Shown in pieces: positions 57,497-64,000 of a DNA stretch of 64,000 nt (positions are counted from its first letter, which is position 1; each line of letters begins with the position of its first letter). The DNA is taken from the NCBI RefSeq assembly GCF_026341035.1, contig NZ_JAPEOQ010000001.1, forward strand, positions 1,364,001 to 1,428,000. Direction: 5' to 3'. The notes below the pieces were generated by a model. That model was not told the origin of the DNA, searched no databases, and was given only the letters and a program-made list of their open reading frames with translations. The translations under genes and the position numbers were made by a program. The DNA comes from Streptomyces sp. NBC_01016. Lineage in GTDB: Bacteria > Actinomycetota > Actinomycetes > Streptomycetales > Streptomycetaceae.

Positions 57497-59638
57497 GTGG
57501 GCGCTGCGGATGCCTGGCACCACGTCGTGGAGCGTGCGGAGCACGACGGCGTGGCAGTCGGCGGTCAGCACAACATCAACCATGTGGTGCGACTGACCGC
57601 CGAGGAGGCACGGGCTCTCGACTGCCCGCAGGACGCGCGCGTGGTGGTCCGTCGGCGCAGGGCGGACGTGCCCCCCGTGGTGATCAGGACCTGGGACGAC
57701 GAGCCGGAGATCCTCGCGGCGTTACGCGACCGGGGCCGGCCCGTACCGGAGTGTCTGGCCCGGTTCGACGGCGTGGCCGTCCACAGCTACATGGAGGGCA
57801 CACCCCTCTCGGAGATGCACGGGGACGACGAGCCGTCGACCGAGCGGCTGATCGGCGCCTTCGCCGAGGCGCTCACGGACTTGGCGCGAGTACCCGAGCG
57901 ATGCCTGCCGGCCCGCCCCGCATGCTGGCCGAAGGACGGGGACGGCCGGGGTTTCCTGAGGACGCTGCTGAACCGGGCCGAGGCGCAGATCCGGCAGGTC
58001 AACTGGCCGGCGTTCGGCGGGCTCTTCACGTCGTTGGGAGTTCCGGGGAACTCCCTGCGCCTGTATGCGAGCCGGGCGCCCAGAATGACGTCCCGCCCCT
58101 TCCAGCTCCTCCACGGCGACCTGCACCGGGGGAACGTGCTCGTCCCGCCCGGTGGTGAGTTCCGGTTGACGTTGGTGGACTGGGAGTTGGCGACGTACGG
58201 GGACCCCCTGCACGACCTGGCCGTGCATCTGGTGCGTATGGGCTACACCCCCGAACAGCGGGGCCAGGCGATCGAGCTCTGGCACAAAGCGATGTGGGGC
58301 GTGCGGCCCGAGGCGGTCGACGGCCTCGACTCCGACCTCGGGCACTACATCGACTTCGAGCGCGCGCAGTCCGTGTTCCCGGACGTGATCCGGGCGGCCG
58401 ACTCTCTCGACGAGCACTGCGGTCAGAGCGAACTGGCAGCGGCGGCCACCGAGGTCCACCGGGCCCTGGAGGTGGCCTCGGGCCCGCTGCGGCTGCGCAA
58501 CGTGCTGATGCCGTCCGCGATCGAGCCGCTGCTCTACCGGTGGCGCACGGCCAAGAAGGGGCGCGGTCGCGGCGAGGCCTTCGCGGCCTCGATCCACTGG
58601 GAGCGGGACGAACGCCTGCCCCTGCCCGCGGACTTCGGCCCCGACCGGGTCGAGCAGGCTCTGTGGTCCGAGAGGGTGGCCCCCGCGCGATACGTCTTCA
58701 AAGGGACGTCCCATCTGGGAACGTTCGTGGACGTGCGGGGCTTCGGGCGCGTCATGGTCCGCCGCAAGGTGAGCACGGCCAACCCCATCGAACCCAGGGT
58801 CCTGGACGAGCACGCGGTGCTCCGGGCGATCGAGGAATCGGGCGCCGGGGCCAGCGTGCCGAGGGTGCTCGCGCTGGGCACGAGCGACTGGGGCGACCAG
58901 TTCACGATCCAGTCGTACGCGGGTCATCACCGCGACCGCGGCGGCCCGCAGCATCCGGAGCACGGGCTGCTGCCCGGTGAAGTGACCGACCTGGTCGACC
59001 AGCTGTGCCAACTCGCCGCCACCCGGATCGATGTGGCCGAACAGGACATGGGTGGGCTCCGCTTCTACCCATGGCTGTGCAGCCAACTGTCCGTCCTGGT
59101 ACGAGAGCTGTCGCCAGAGGCGAAGGAAGAGGCGGCCCGCCTCGGCCTTCCGGACGAGCACGGGGTGGAGGACCGCTTGCTGCGCCATGTGGTGCACGGG
59201 CGTCGTTATGGGCTGCTTCATGGGGATTTGAACCCCTGGAACCTGGTCAGGCGCGAGGGCAGGACGGGCCTCACCCTGATCGACTGGGAGATGGCCATGG
59301 TCGGGGACCCGCTGTACGACCTCGTACGGCACATCCACCTGACGCCGACGACCCGGGAGGTCCGGGGTCGGATGTACGCCCGCTGGTCGCAGCGGATGCC
59401 GGAGCAGTTCACCCATGGCTGGGCGAGCGACATCCCCGTCTATCAGGGCCTCGAAGTGGTCCGTTCCGCCTATGTGGACCTGGAGCGCGTGGTCACCCGC
59501 TCCGGCCTGGACGCCCCGAACGTACGGCGGGCCGTGGGCGCGTACCCGCTGACGCTCCGCAAGGCCCTGAGCTGGCTGGAGTCGCCCCCTCAGGGGCCGC
59601 GGTCGGCCCGGGCCCCGGCCCGTACGCTCGGGGCATGA
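57497..59638 (+). CDS. Tandem phosphotransferase: two complete APH-type kinase domains
   Basis: A 713-residue cytosolic protein built of two aminoglycoside-phosphotransferase/choline-kinase-like domains. Domain 1 (about 1-330) has the catalytic loop HGDLHRGN (206-213) and metal Asp in LTLVDWE (D228). Domain 2 (about 380-690) has HGDLNPWN (575-582) and LTLIDWEMA (D596). Both keep the catalytic Asp and Asn, so both may be active. In the N-lobes the usual Lys stands in Arg-rich strands (VVVRRRR, VMVRRKV). The substrate is unknown; a sugar, nucleoside or small amine is typical. I use GTG 57497 with AGGAG upstream. Its stop overlaps the TetR start by ATGA. Confidence 0.82.
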   Translation: MGAADAWHHVVERAEHDGVAVGGQHNINHVVRLTAEEARALDCPQDARVVVRRRRADVPPVVIRTWDDEPEILAALRDRGRPVPECLARFDGVAVHSYMEGTPLSEMHGDDEPSTERLIGAFAEALTDLARVPERCLPARPACWPKDGDGRGFLRTLLNRAEAQIRQVNWPAFGGLFTSLGVPGNSLRLYASRAPRMTSRPFQLLHGDLHRGNVLVPPGGEFRLTLVDWELATYGDPLHDLAVHLVRMGYTPEQRGQAIELWHKAMWGVRPEAVDGLDSDLGHYIDFERAQSVFPDVIRAADSLDEHCGQSELAAAATEVHRALEVASGPLRLRNVLMPSAIEPLLYRWRTAKKGRGRGEAFAASIHWERDERLPLPADFGPDRVEQALWSERVAPARYVFKGTSHLGTFVDVRGFGRVMVRRKVSTANPIEPRVLDEHAVLRAIEESGAGASVPRVLALGTSDWGDQFTIQSYAGHHRDRGGPQHPEHGLLPGEVTDLVDQLCQLAATRIDVAEQDMGGLRFYPWLCSQLSVLVRELSPEAKEEAARLGLPDEHGVEDRLLRHVVHGRRYGLLHGDLNPWNLVRREGRTGLTLIDWEMAMVGDPLYDLVRHIHLTPTTREVRGRMYARWSQRMPEQFTHGWASDIPVYQGLEVVRSAYVDLERVVTRSGLDAPNVRRAVGAYPLTLRKALSWLESPPQGPRSARAPARTLGA

Positions 59639-60267
59639 GCAGCCCCGACCCCGCCCCCGGCCTCCGCGAACTCAAGAAGCAGCGCACCCGGCAGACGCTC
59701 TCCGAGACAGCCGTCCGGCTGTTCATGGAGAGGGGGTACGACAACGTGTCCGTGGCCGAGGTCGCGGCCGCGGCAGAGGTGTCGAAGCCGACGTTGTTCC
59801 GGTACTTCGCGGCCAAGGAGGACCTCGTTCTCCACCAGTTCGCGGATCACGAGGACGAGGCGGCGCGGGTCGTCGCGGGGCGGAGTGAAGGGGAGGCGCC
59901 GCTCGGGGCGTTGCGGCGGCATTTCCTGGAGGGGCTGCGGCGGCGGGATCCGGTGACCGGGCTGTGCGATCACCCGGCGGTGCTCGCGTATCAGCGGCTG
60001 TTGTACGGGACGCCGCAGTTGGTGGCGCGGTTGTACGGGTATCAGGAGCGGTCGGAGCGGGCACTCGCGGAGGCGCTGGGCGGGCCCCCGGTGCGGGCGC
60101 GGATCGCTGCCGGGCAGATCGTGGCCACGCAGCGGATCCTCGCCGAGGAGAACGTGCGGCGGATCGTGGCCGGCGAGTCCGCCGACGAGTTGGAGGCGGC
60201 GGCCGTGAGCACTGCCGAGGAGGGGTTCCGGCAATTGGGGGAGGGGATCGCCTCGCTCTACGGGTGA
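59635..60267 (+). CDS. TetR-family regulator coupled to the tandem kinase
   Basis: A 210-residue regulator. The HTH is ELKKQRTRQTLSETAVRLFM, GYDNVSVAEVAAAAEVSKPT and LFRYFAAKEDLV. A helical sensor of the TetR_C_17-like type follows, with ADHEDEAARVVAGR and LGALRRHFLEGLRRRDPVTG. The ATG overlaps the kinase stop by ATGA, so the two are translated together. It may sense the kinase substrate or product. No TetR-type palindrome was found in the 144 nt before the kinase gene, so its operator is unknown. It is the last gene before the degraded zone. Confidence 0.86.
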   Translation: MSSPDPAPGLRELKKQRTRQTLSETAVRLFMERGYDNVSVAEVAAAAEVSKPTLFRYFAAKEDLVLHQFADHEDEAARVVAGRSEGEAPLGALRRHFLEGLRRRDPVTGLCDHPAVLAYQRLLYGTPQLVARLYGYQERSERALAEALGGPPVRARIAAGQIVATQRILAEENVRRIVAGESADELEAAAVSTAEEGFRQLGEGIASLYG

Positions 60268-60375
60268 GCGCCCCCTTGCCTCGATAGCCCCTCTCGCCGT
60301 AAGTCTGCGCGACCTCGTCGAAGCAACGGATCACAGTGCGGGCGAGCTTGTCACCTGCGCCTTGGTGTGGCGCAC

Positions 60376-60528
60376 TTAGTCGAGTACCGGGGTGAGCAGC
60401 GTCCCCAACCGGATCCGTGACGTTGTGAGTGCGGCCGCGGTCAGCAGCATCCACGCGTCCCCGAAGGGCCGCCCCGAGTAGTCCCGTTAGTGGACGTGGT
60501 CCCAGACGAAGAGCCCGTCCAAGCGCAT
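60376..60528 (-). pseudogene. Remnant of an LLM-class (luciferase-like) monooxygenase
   Basis: Fifty-one codons read MRLDGLFVWDHVH-stop, then RDYSGRPFGDAWMLLTAAAL and TSRIRLGTLLTPVLD-stop. The pattern GLFVWDHV...DAWMLLTAAA..TSRIRLGTL is the N-terminal part of F420/FMN-dependent luciferase-like oxidoreductases. An in-frame stop interrupts it and the C-terminal two-thirds are missing, so it cannot be functional. Confidence 0.75.
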
Positions 60529-60550
60529 CCGGGCATCTTGGGCCACCCCC

Positions 60551-60586
60551 ACTTGCCTGGGCGGTCTGCGAGTCGATGACAGTCAC
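60551..60586 (-). pseudogene. IS5-type transposase scrap
   Basis: Twelve codons reading VTVIDSQTAQAS resemble the VIDSQSV motif around the first catalytic Asp of IS5-family transposases. Nothing else of the transposase is recognisable, so this is a fragment next to the monooxygenase remnant. The rest of 60268-60698 shows no gene. Confidence 0.4.
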
Positions 60587-60698
60587 CGACCGCGGGTTCT
60601 TTTGTCCTCCCGCAGTCGTGTTCACCGCTCGCAGGTGCCCGGTGAACCGGCCGGCGCAGCGCCCGGTAGGGAAGGCGGCCCAGCAGCGGGCCATTCGC

Positions 60699-62150
60699 TC
60701 AGCGACCGGGCGTCATCTCGCTGACGGCCGCAGCCGGTACGGCGTCTGCGGACTTGGCTTTGGTGTGGTTGCGTACCAGCAGGCAGGCGAGTGCTCCGGC
60801 CATGACCACGGCGATCGGCAGGATGGCAGTGACGTGCATCGTGGCGAGAAACGCGTCGGCGTACGTCTTGCCGGTGGCCAGCTCGGCGGCCAGTCGGCCC
60901 TGCAGCAGAGCGCCGACCGTCGCCGCGCCGATGACCGAGCCGATCTGACGGATCGTGTTGTTGACGCCTGAGGCGGCGCCGGCCAGCCGGGGGTCGACGT
61001 TCCTCATGGCCTCGGTGGACATCGGAGCGACGACGCAGCCGATTCCCAGGCCCGTGACCACGGTCGCGGGGATGAACGCGTACCAGGGGGTGGCGACCCC
61101 TGCGATCAGCACGATCGCGAGCATCCCGGCTGCGTACAGCGTCAGTCCGGCCATCAGCAGGTACTTGCCGCCGATGCGGTCGCAGAGCCGTCCCGCGAAC
61201 GGCCCGACGGTCATCGACACCAGCGAGGACGGGGCGAGCACCATTCCGGCCTTGATCGCGCTCATGTGCAGTACCGACTGCAGATAGAGGTTGAACGGCA
61301 GCACCAGTCCGATCATGGCCATCGACACCAGTGCGACCAGCACGGTCATGACGGTGAAGTTGCGGTCGCGGAAGAGTGCGAACGGCACCAGCGGCTCCTG
61401 GTCCTGCTTGCCGCGCTGGTGCAGCAGGAAGCCCATGACGAGCGCGGCGCCGGCGGCCAGCAGTGCCCAGATGCCGGGGCCCCAGTGGTAGTGCTCGCCC
61501 TCCTGGAGGCCGAAGGCCAGACAGAACAGCGCCGCTGTGGCGATCAGTACGCCCACCACGTCGAAGCGGTGCTTGCGGCCGTGCCGGATGTCGGGGACGA
61601 CCAGGAAGGTGAGGGCGAGCGCGGCAAGGCCGATGGGCACGTTCACCAGGAAGATCCAGCGCCAGCCGACCGTGGAGACCAGGATGCCGCCCAGGGTGGG
61701 GCCGGACAGGGTGGCAAGACCGGCGACCATGCCCCAGATCCCCATGGCGGTGCCGCGCCGCTGGGCCGGGAAGACCGACACGATCAGTGTCATCGTCTGG
61801 GGTACGAGCAGGGCGGCGCCCAGACCTTGGAGCGCGCGGGCGGCGATCAGCAGGGCGGGGCCCGGGGCCGTCCCGCACGCGACGCTGGCCAGGGTGAAGA
61901 TCACCAGCCCCGCGGCGAAGAGGTTGCGCGGCCCGAACAGGTCACCGAGGCGGCCGGCGGTGATCAGCAGCACCGCCAGCACCAGGGCGTAGCCGCTGAC
62001 CACCCACAGAGTCTGGTCGAGCGACGCCCCCAGGCCGTCGATCATCTCCGGGAGCGCGATGTTCACGATCGTGAGATCCAGCAGGGTCATGAAGAAGCCG
62101 AGGGAGAGCGTCACCAGCACTGCCCACGGGTTTGCGTGCCATTTCCGCAC
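60699..62150 (-). CDS. MFS drug exporter, DHA2 family (regulated by MarR)
   Basis: A 483-residue 14-helix exporter: FFMTLLDLTIVNIALPEMID (TM1), GRLGDLFGPRNLFAAG (motif A) and LSGPTLGGILVSTVGWRWIF (motif C). It should expel a hydrophobic compound against the proton gradient. A start at GTG 62150 (MRKWHANPW) has GAAGGGG at ideal spacing; ATG 62210 is also in frame but would place the ribosome site within the MarR operator region. The neighbouring divergent MarR gene and the palindrome at 62218-62239 indicate induction by the exported drug. It is unrelated in its ends to the exporter at 226. Confidence 0.9.
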   Translation of the reverse strand: MRKWHANPWAVLVTLSLGFFMTLLDLTIVNIALPEMIDGLGASLDQTLWVVSGYALVLAVLLITAGRLGDLFGPRNLFAAGLVIFTLASVACGTAPGPALLIAARALQGLGAALLVPQTMTLIVSVFPAQRRGTAMGIWGMVAGLATLSGPTLGGILVSTVGWRWIFLVNVPIGLAALALTFLVVPDIRHGRKHRFDVVGVLIATAALFCLAFGLQEGEHYHWGPGIWALLAAGAALVMGFLLHQRGKQDQEPLVPFALFRDRNFTVMTVLVALVSMAMIGLVLPFNLYLQSVLHMSAIKAGMVLAPSSLVSMTVGPFAGRLCDRIGGKYLLMAGLTLYAAGMLAIVLIAGVATPWYAFIPATVVTGLGIGCVVAPMSTEAMRNVDPRLAGAASGVNNTIRQIGSVIGAATVGALLQGRLAAELATGKTYADAFLATMHVTAILPIAVVMAGALACLLVRNHTKAKSADAVPAAAVSEMTPGR

Positions 62151-62217
62151 GGGATCCACCCCTTCGCCCGGCCCCGGAACCTCCGGGGCACAGGCGTGAC
62201 GATATTTCATCGAGGTC

Positions 62218-62239
62218 GATACATCAAGATGGATGTATC
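62218..62239. promoter_or_regulatory. MarR operator between exporter and regulator
   Basis: GATACATC-AAGATG-GATGTATC: perfect 8-bp arms with a 6-bp centre. A further half-site, CGATGTAC, follows at 62245. Binding would cover both divergent promoters. Confidence 0.88.
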
Positions 62240-62261
62240 TAGTTCGATGTACCGTGAGGGC

Positions 62262-62720
62262 ATGAATGGAGTCGAGCTGTTCCTGCTGGGGCGAACCCTG
62301 ATGAAGATCGGCGAAGAGGCCATGCCGGAGCCGGAGGGCGGCAGTGGACGCCACTCCGGTACCGTCCGGTCCGTCCTGATCGTGGTGAGCGACATCGCTG
62401 CCCATCCGGACAGCGCCGTCGGCGAGATCGCCGCACGCACCGGCCTGCCGCAGAGTCAGGTGTCCACCGCCGTCGCTCGCCTCAAGGAGACGGGCGCGAT
62501 CACGACCGCGCCCGATCCGGCCGACCGTCGCCGCCTCCTGGTCCGGCAGTCCCCCGATCTGTCGGACCGTGTGACCCAGGTCCGGGCGACCACGATCGAC
62601 GACGCGCTCGCCAAGGCGCTCGGTGCCGGCGATCCGCAACGGATGCAGGAAGTCGCCGATGCTCTTGCCGTGCTCTCCCGGCACCTGACCCCGCAGGCGC
62701 TGGCCAACCTCCGCTCATAG
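62262..62720 (+). CDS. MarR-family transcriptional regulator
   Basis: A 152-residue winged-helix protein. The DNA-binding helices are AHPDSAVGEIAARTGLPQSQ and VSTAVARLKETGAI, and the wing is TTAPDPADRRRLLVR. The final helices form the dimer interface. I start at ATG 62262, after GTGAGGG; ATG 62247 is a leaderless alternative. It is divergent from the DHA2 exporter and most probably represses both genes through the palindrome at 62218. The inducer is unknown. It has no Cys, so redox sensing is unlikely. Confidence 0.88.
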   Translation: MNGVELFLLGRTLMKIGEEAMPEPEGGSGRHSGTVRSVLIVVSDIAAHPDSAVGEIAARTGLPQSQVSTAVARLKETGAITTAPDPADRRRLLVRQSPDLSDRVTQVRATTIDDALAKALGAGDPQRMQEVADALAVLSRHLTPQALANLRS

Positions 62721-62941
62721 GCCTGCGAGGACGGTCGGCGCTGTCCACGACTCTCCTGCAGGCACCATGAGCACCAAGAACCCCTGTGCCACATGCAGGC
62801 CGATACGGACAGCACAACGCGATCATGGGTGGGGGCATCCCCCCTGCCGAACGGGGTGCCCATCCCGGGTGCGGTGAGCAGAGCTCCGCACAGGACGGCT
62901 CCTCGCCCGCCGCGCCGTCCACCACAGCCCGCGGTTCGTTG

Positions 62942-63877
62942 GTCTCCGTGACTCAGGTGGCGGACCTGAGTGCCAAGGACGTCAAGGCCCGCCTGACGAA
63001 GACAGGTATCGACGCGACGCAGGTCCGCCACGGCGTACGGGCCCACCGGATCGTGTACCGCACCGTCGACATCAGGGGAAAGCCCACCACGGCAAGCGAG
63101 TTGGTCGCCCTGCCGAAGAACGACGAACACGACCTTCGGGTGGTGTCCTGGCTGCACGGCACCGAGGCAGGCGACCGTCAGCGCGTCGGTGGACGCATTG
63201 CGGGCGGCTCGTGCGTTCGCCCGCAGGGACGGCCGCGACTTCGACCGGCGCGTGCTGATCAGCGGGTTCTCCCAGGGCGGCCCTGCCACGATGATGGTCG
63301 GCCGGGCTCTGCAACAGCGCATCGACCCGTACTTCGGCCTGGGTGCCCTCGCCCCGATCGCGGGTCCGTTCGACCTGACCGGTTTCGAGGCCGACGCGGC
63401 CGACGACAAGGTCGAACGGTCCTCGCTCTACCTCGCGTACTTCTCGACCGCATGGCAGCGGATGTACGGCCTGTACGACTCGCCGGCCGACGCGTTCCGC
63501 GCCCCCTTCGACAAGACGGTGGAGTCGCTCCTCGACGGCAACCACACGGGGGAGCGGATCGCGGCCGCGCTGCCGAGGACATCGAAGGAACTGTTCGCCG
63601 AGAAGTTCCTCCAGAAGATGCGCAATCCCACGGGAGATCTGCGACGGAAACTGAAGACGATGGACAACACCTGCGACTGGCGTCCCGAAGTCCCGGTGCA
63701 CCTCTTCCACGCCAAGGGCGACAAGGACGTCTTCTGGACGAACTCTCAGCACTGGCTAGTCAGTTGAGGGCCAACGGGGCCGACGAGCAGTTCACCGACA
63801 TGGGGCCGGTCGACCATTACACGACGGTCCTCAAGGCCGTGCCGAAGGTGGCGCGCGAGTTCGACACCGCCCGCTGA
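62942..63877 (+). pseudogene. Broken secreted lipase / alpha-beta hydrolase gene
   Basis: Pieces of one lipase-type alpha/beta hydrolase lie in two frames. The N-terminal part VTQVADLSAKDVKARLTKTG to VVSWLHGTEAGD occupies one frame up to about 63170. The middle part, VDALRAARAFARRDGRD, the nucleophile elbow ISGFSQGGPATMM and the acid region HLFHAKGDKDVF, is in another frame (63180-63767). The last part, SQLRANGADEQFTDMG and VDHYTTVLKAVPKVAREFDT, returns to the first frame. About 50 residues are missing between the WLHGT and VDALRA blocks compared with what the family needs. A signal peptide is not seen. It is therefore a pseudogene with one deletion and at least two frame breaks. Confidence 0.8.
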
Positions 63878-64000
63878 TCCGGACCACGTGTCGGCGGTCA
63901 GGGCAGGAAAGCGCTCTTGGTGCCGCTCCAGGACCTCGGCCGTCAGGTGCGCCCACTCTTCGTTCGCTGCCTCGTCGTGGCCGACGTACTGCTGGGCGAT

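Noticed and set aside
60280..60345. Minus-strand segment IRCFDEVAQTYGERGYRGKG as a protein fragment
   Set aside because: Not recognisable as any family, and without start signal; could be a further remnant but unsupported.
63880..64000. Possible minus-strand coding sequence at the right edge (…YVGHDEAANEEWAHLTAEV…)
   Set aside because: The residues look protein-like, but no start or reliable stop lies inside the window and the frame continues into the lipase pseudogene, so gene limits and identity cannot be supported.
1..64000. CRISPR arrays, tRNA or rRNA genes, attachment sites, replication origin
   Set aside because: No regularly spaced repeats with unique spacers, no tRNA-like cloverleaf with a T-loop that I could recognise, and no DnaA-box cluster seen.

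Overview
This is a very GC-rich actinobacterial chromosome segment, almost certainly Streptomyces. Evidence includes the strong G/C third-position codon bias, many ATGA stop/start overlaps, a mycothiol synthase, GlnR, a CsoR copper repressor, a WhiG anti-sigma factor (RsiG), and dispersed GC-rich intergenic palindromes. From memory, the order pit-pst-nudix-CHAD-ppk-mshD-nucleotidase-two-component pair-protease-LacI-glnR-sulfurtransferase-fur follows the conserved core of S. coelicolor around SCO413x-SCO418x. This was not checked against a database.

Layout. 1-2659: a cut-off FMN reductase, then an MFS exporter and its divergent TetR repressor with two visible operators. 2663-12069: a chromosomal locus resembling a type IV secretion system (VirD4-like, VirB4, PrgI/SCO6880-like, VirB6-, VirB8- and VirB2-like proteins), with a divergent lytic transglycosylase/NlpC hydrolase and a PAP2 phosphatase. 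12066-13517: an IS200/IS605-type element carrying only TnpB, followed by a repeat-rich gene-free stretch. 14157-17797: a berberine-bridge-type flavin oxidase, small proteins, a lipoprotein and CsoR with its operator. 18006-28080: the phosphate block, with a DUF47-Pit pair, pstSCAB behind a PHO box, Nudix, CHAD and polyphosphate kinase. 28081-29511: gene-free repeats. 29512-32782: an autoregulated GntR(YtrA)-ABC exporter operon. 32890-42485: MshD, secreted 5'-nucleotidase, DUF2993 protein, histidine kinase/response regulator, trypsin-like protease, LacI regulator and GlnR. 42733-52797: a hydrolase, a MoaD-like protein, a membrane protein, a second DUF2993 protein, a sulfurtransferase operon behind a leaderless Cys-containing leader peptide, small membrane proteins, a nitrobindin-like protein, Fur, YgfZ, Dtd, RsiG and an Eis-like acetyltransferase.

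52912-60267 is the least explained and most interesting block. Three paralogous long GntR-type regulators are interleaved with two paralogous ~62-residue membrane proteins, a HAD phosphatase, a protein with two complete APH-type kinase domains and a TetR regulator. The same palindrome, AGTTGGYNRCCAACT, lies in front of all three regulators, so they probably form one cross-regulated network. 60268-64000 is a decaying zone: a transposase scrap, a luciferase-monooxygenase remnant, an MFS/MarR exporter pair with a clear operator, and a broken secreted lipase gene.

Functionally the window joins phosphate and polyphosphate metabolism, nitrogen control, sulfur metabolism, copper and redox homeostasis and developmental sigma-factor control with three self-contained regulator/transporter modules. 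All functional calls are by motif recognition only; no searches were run.
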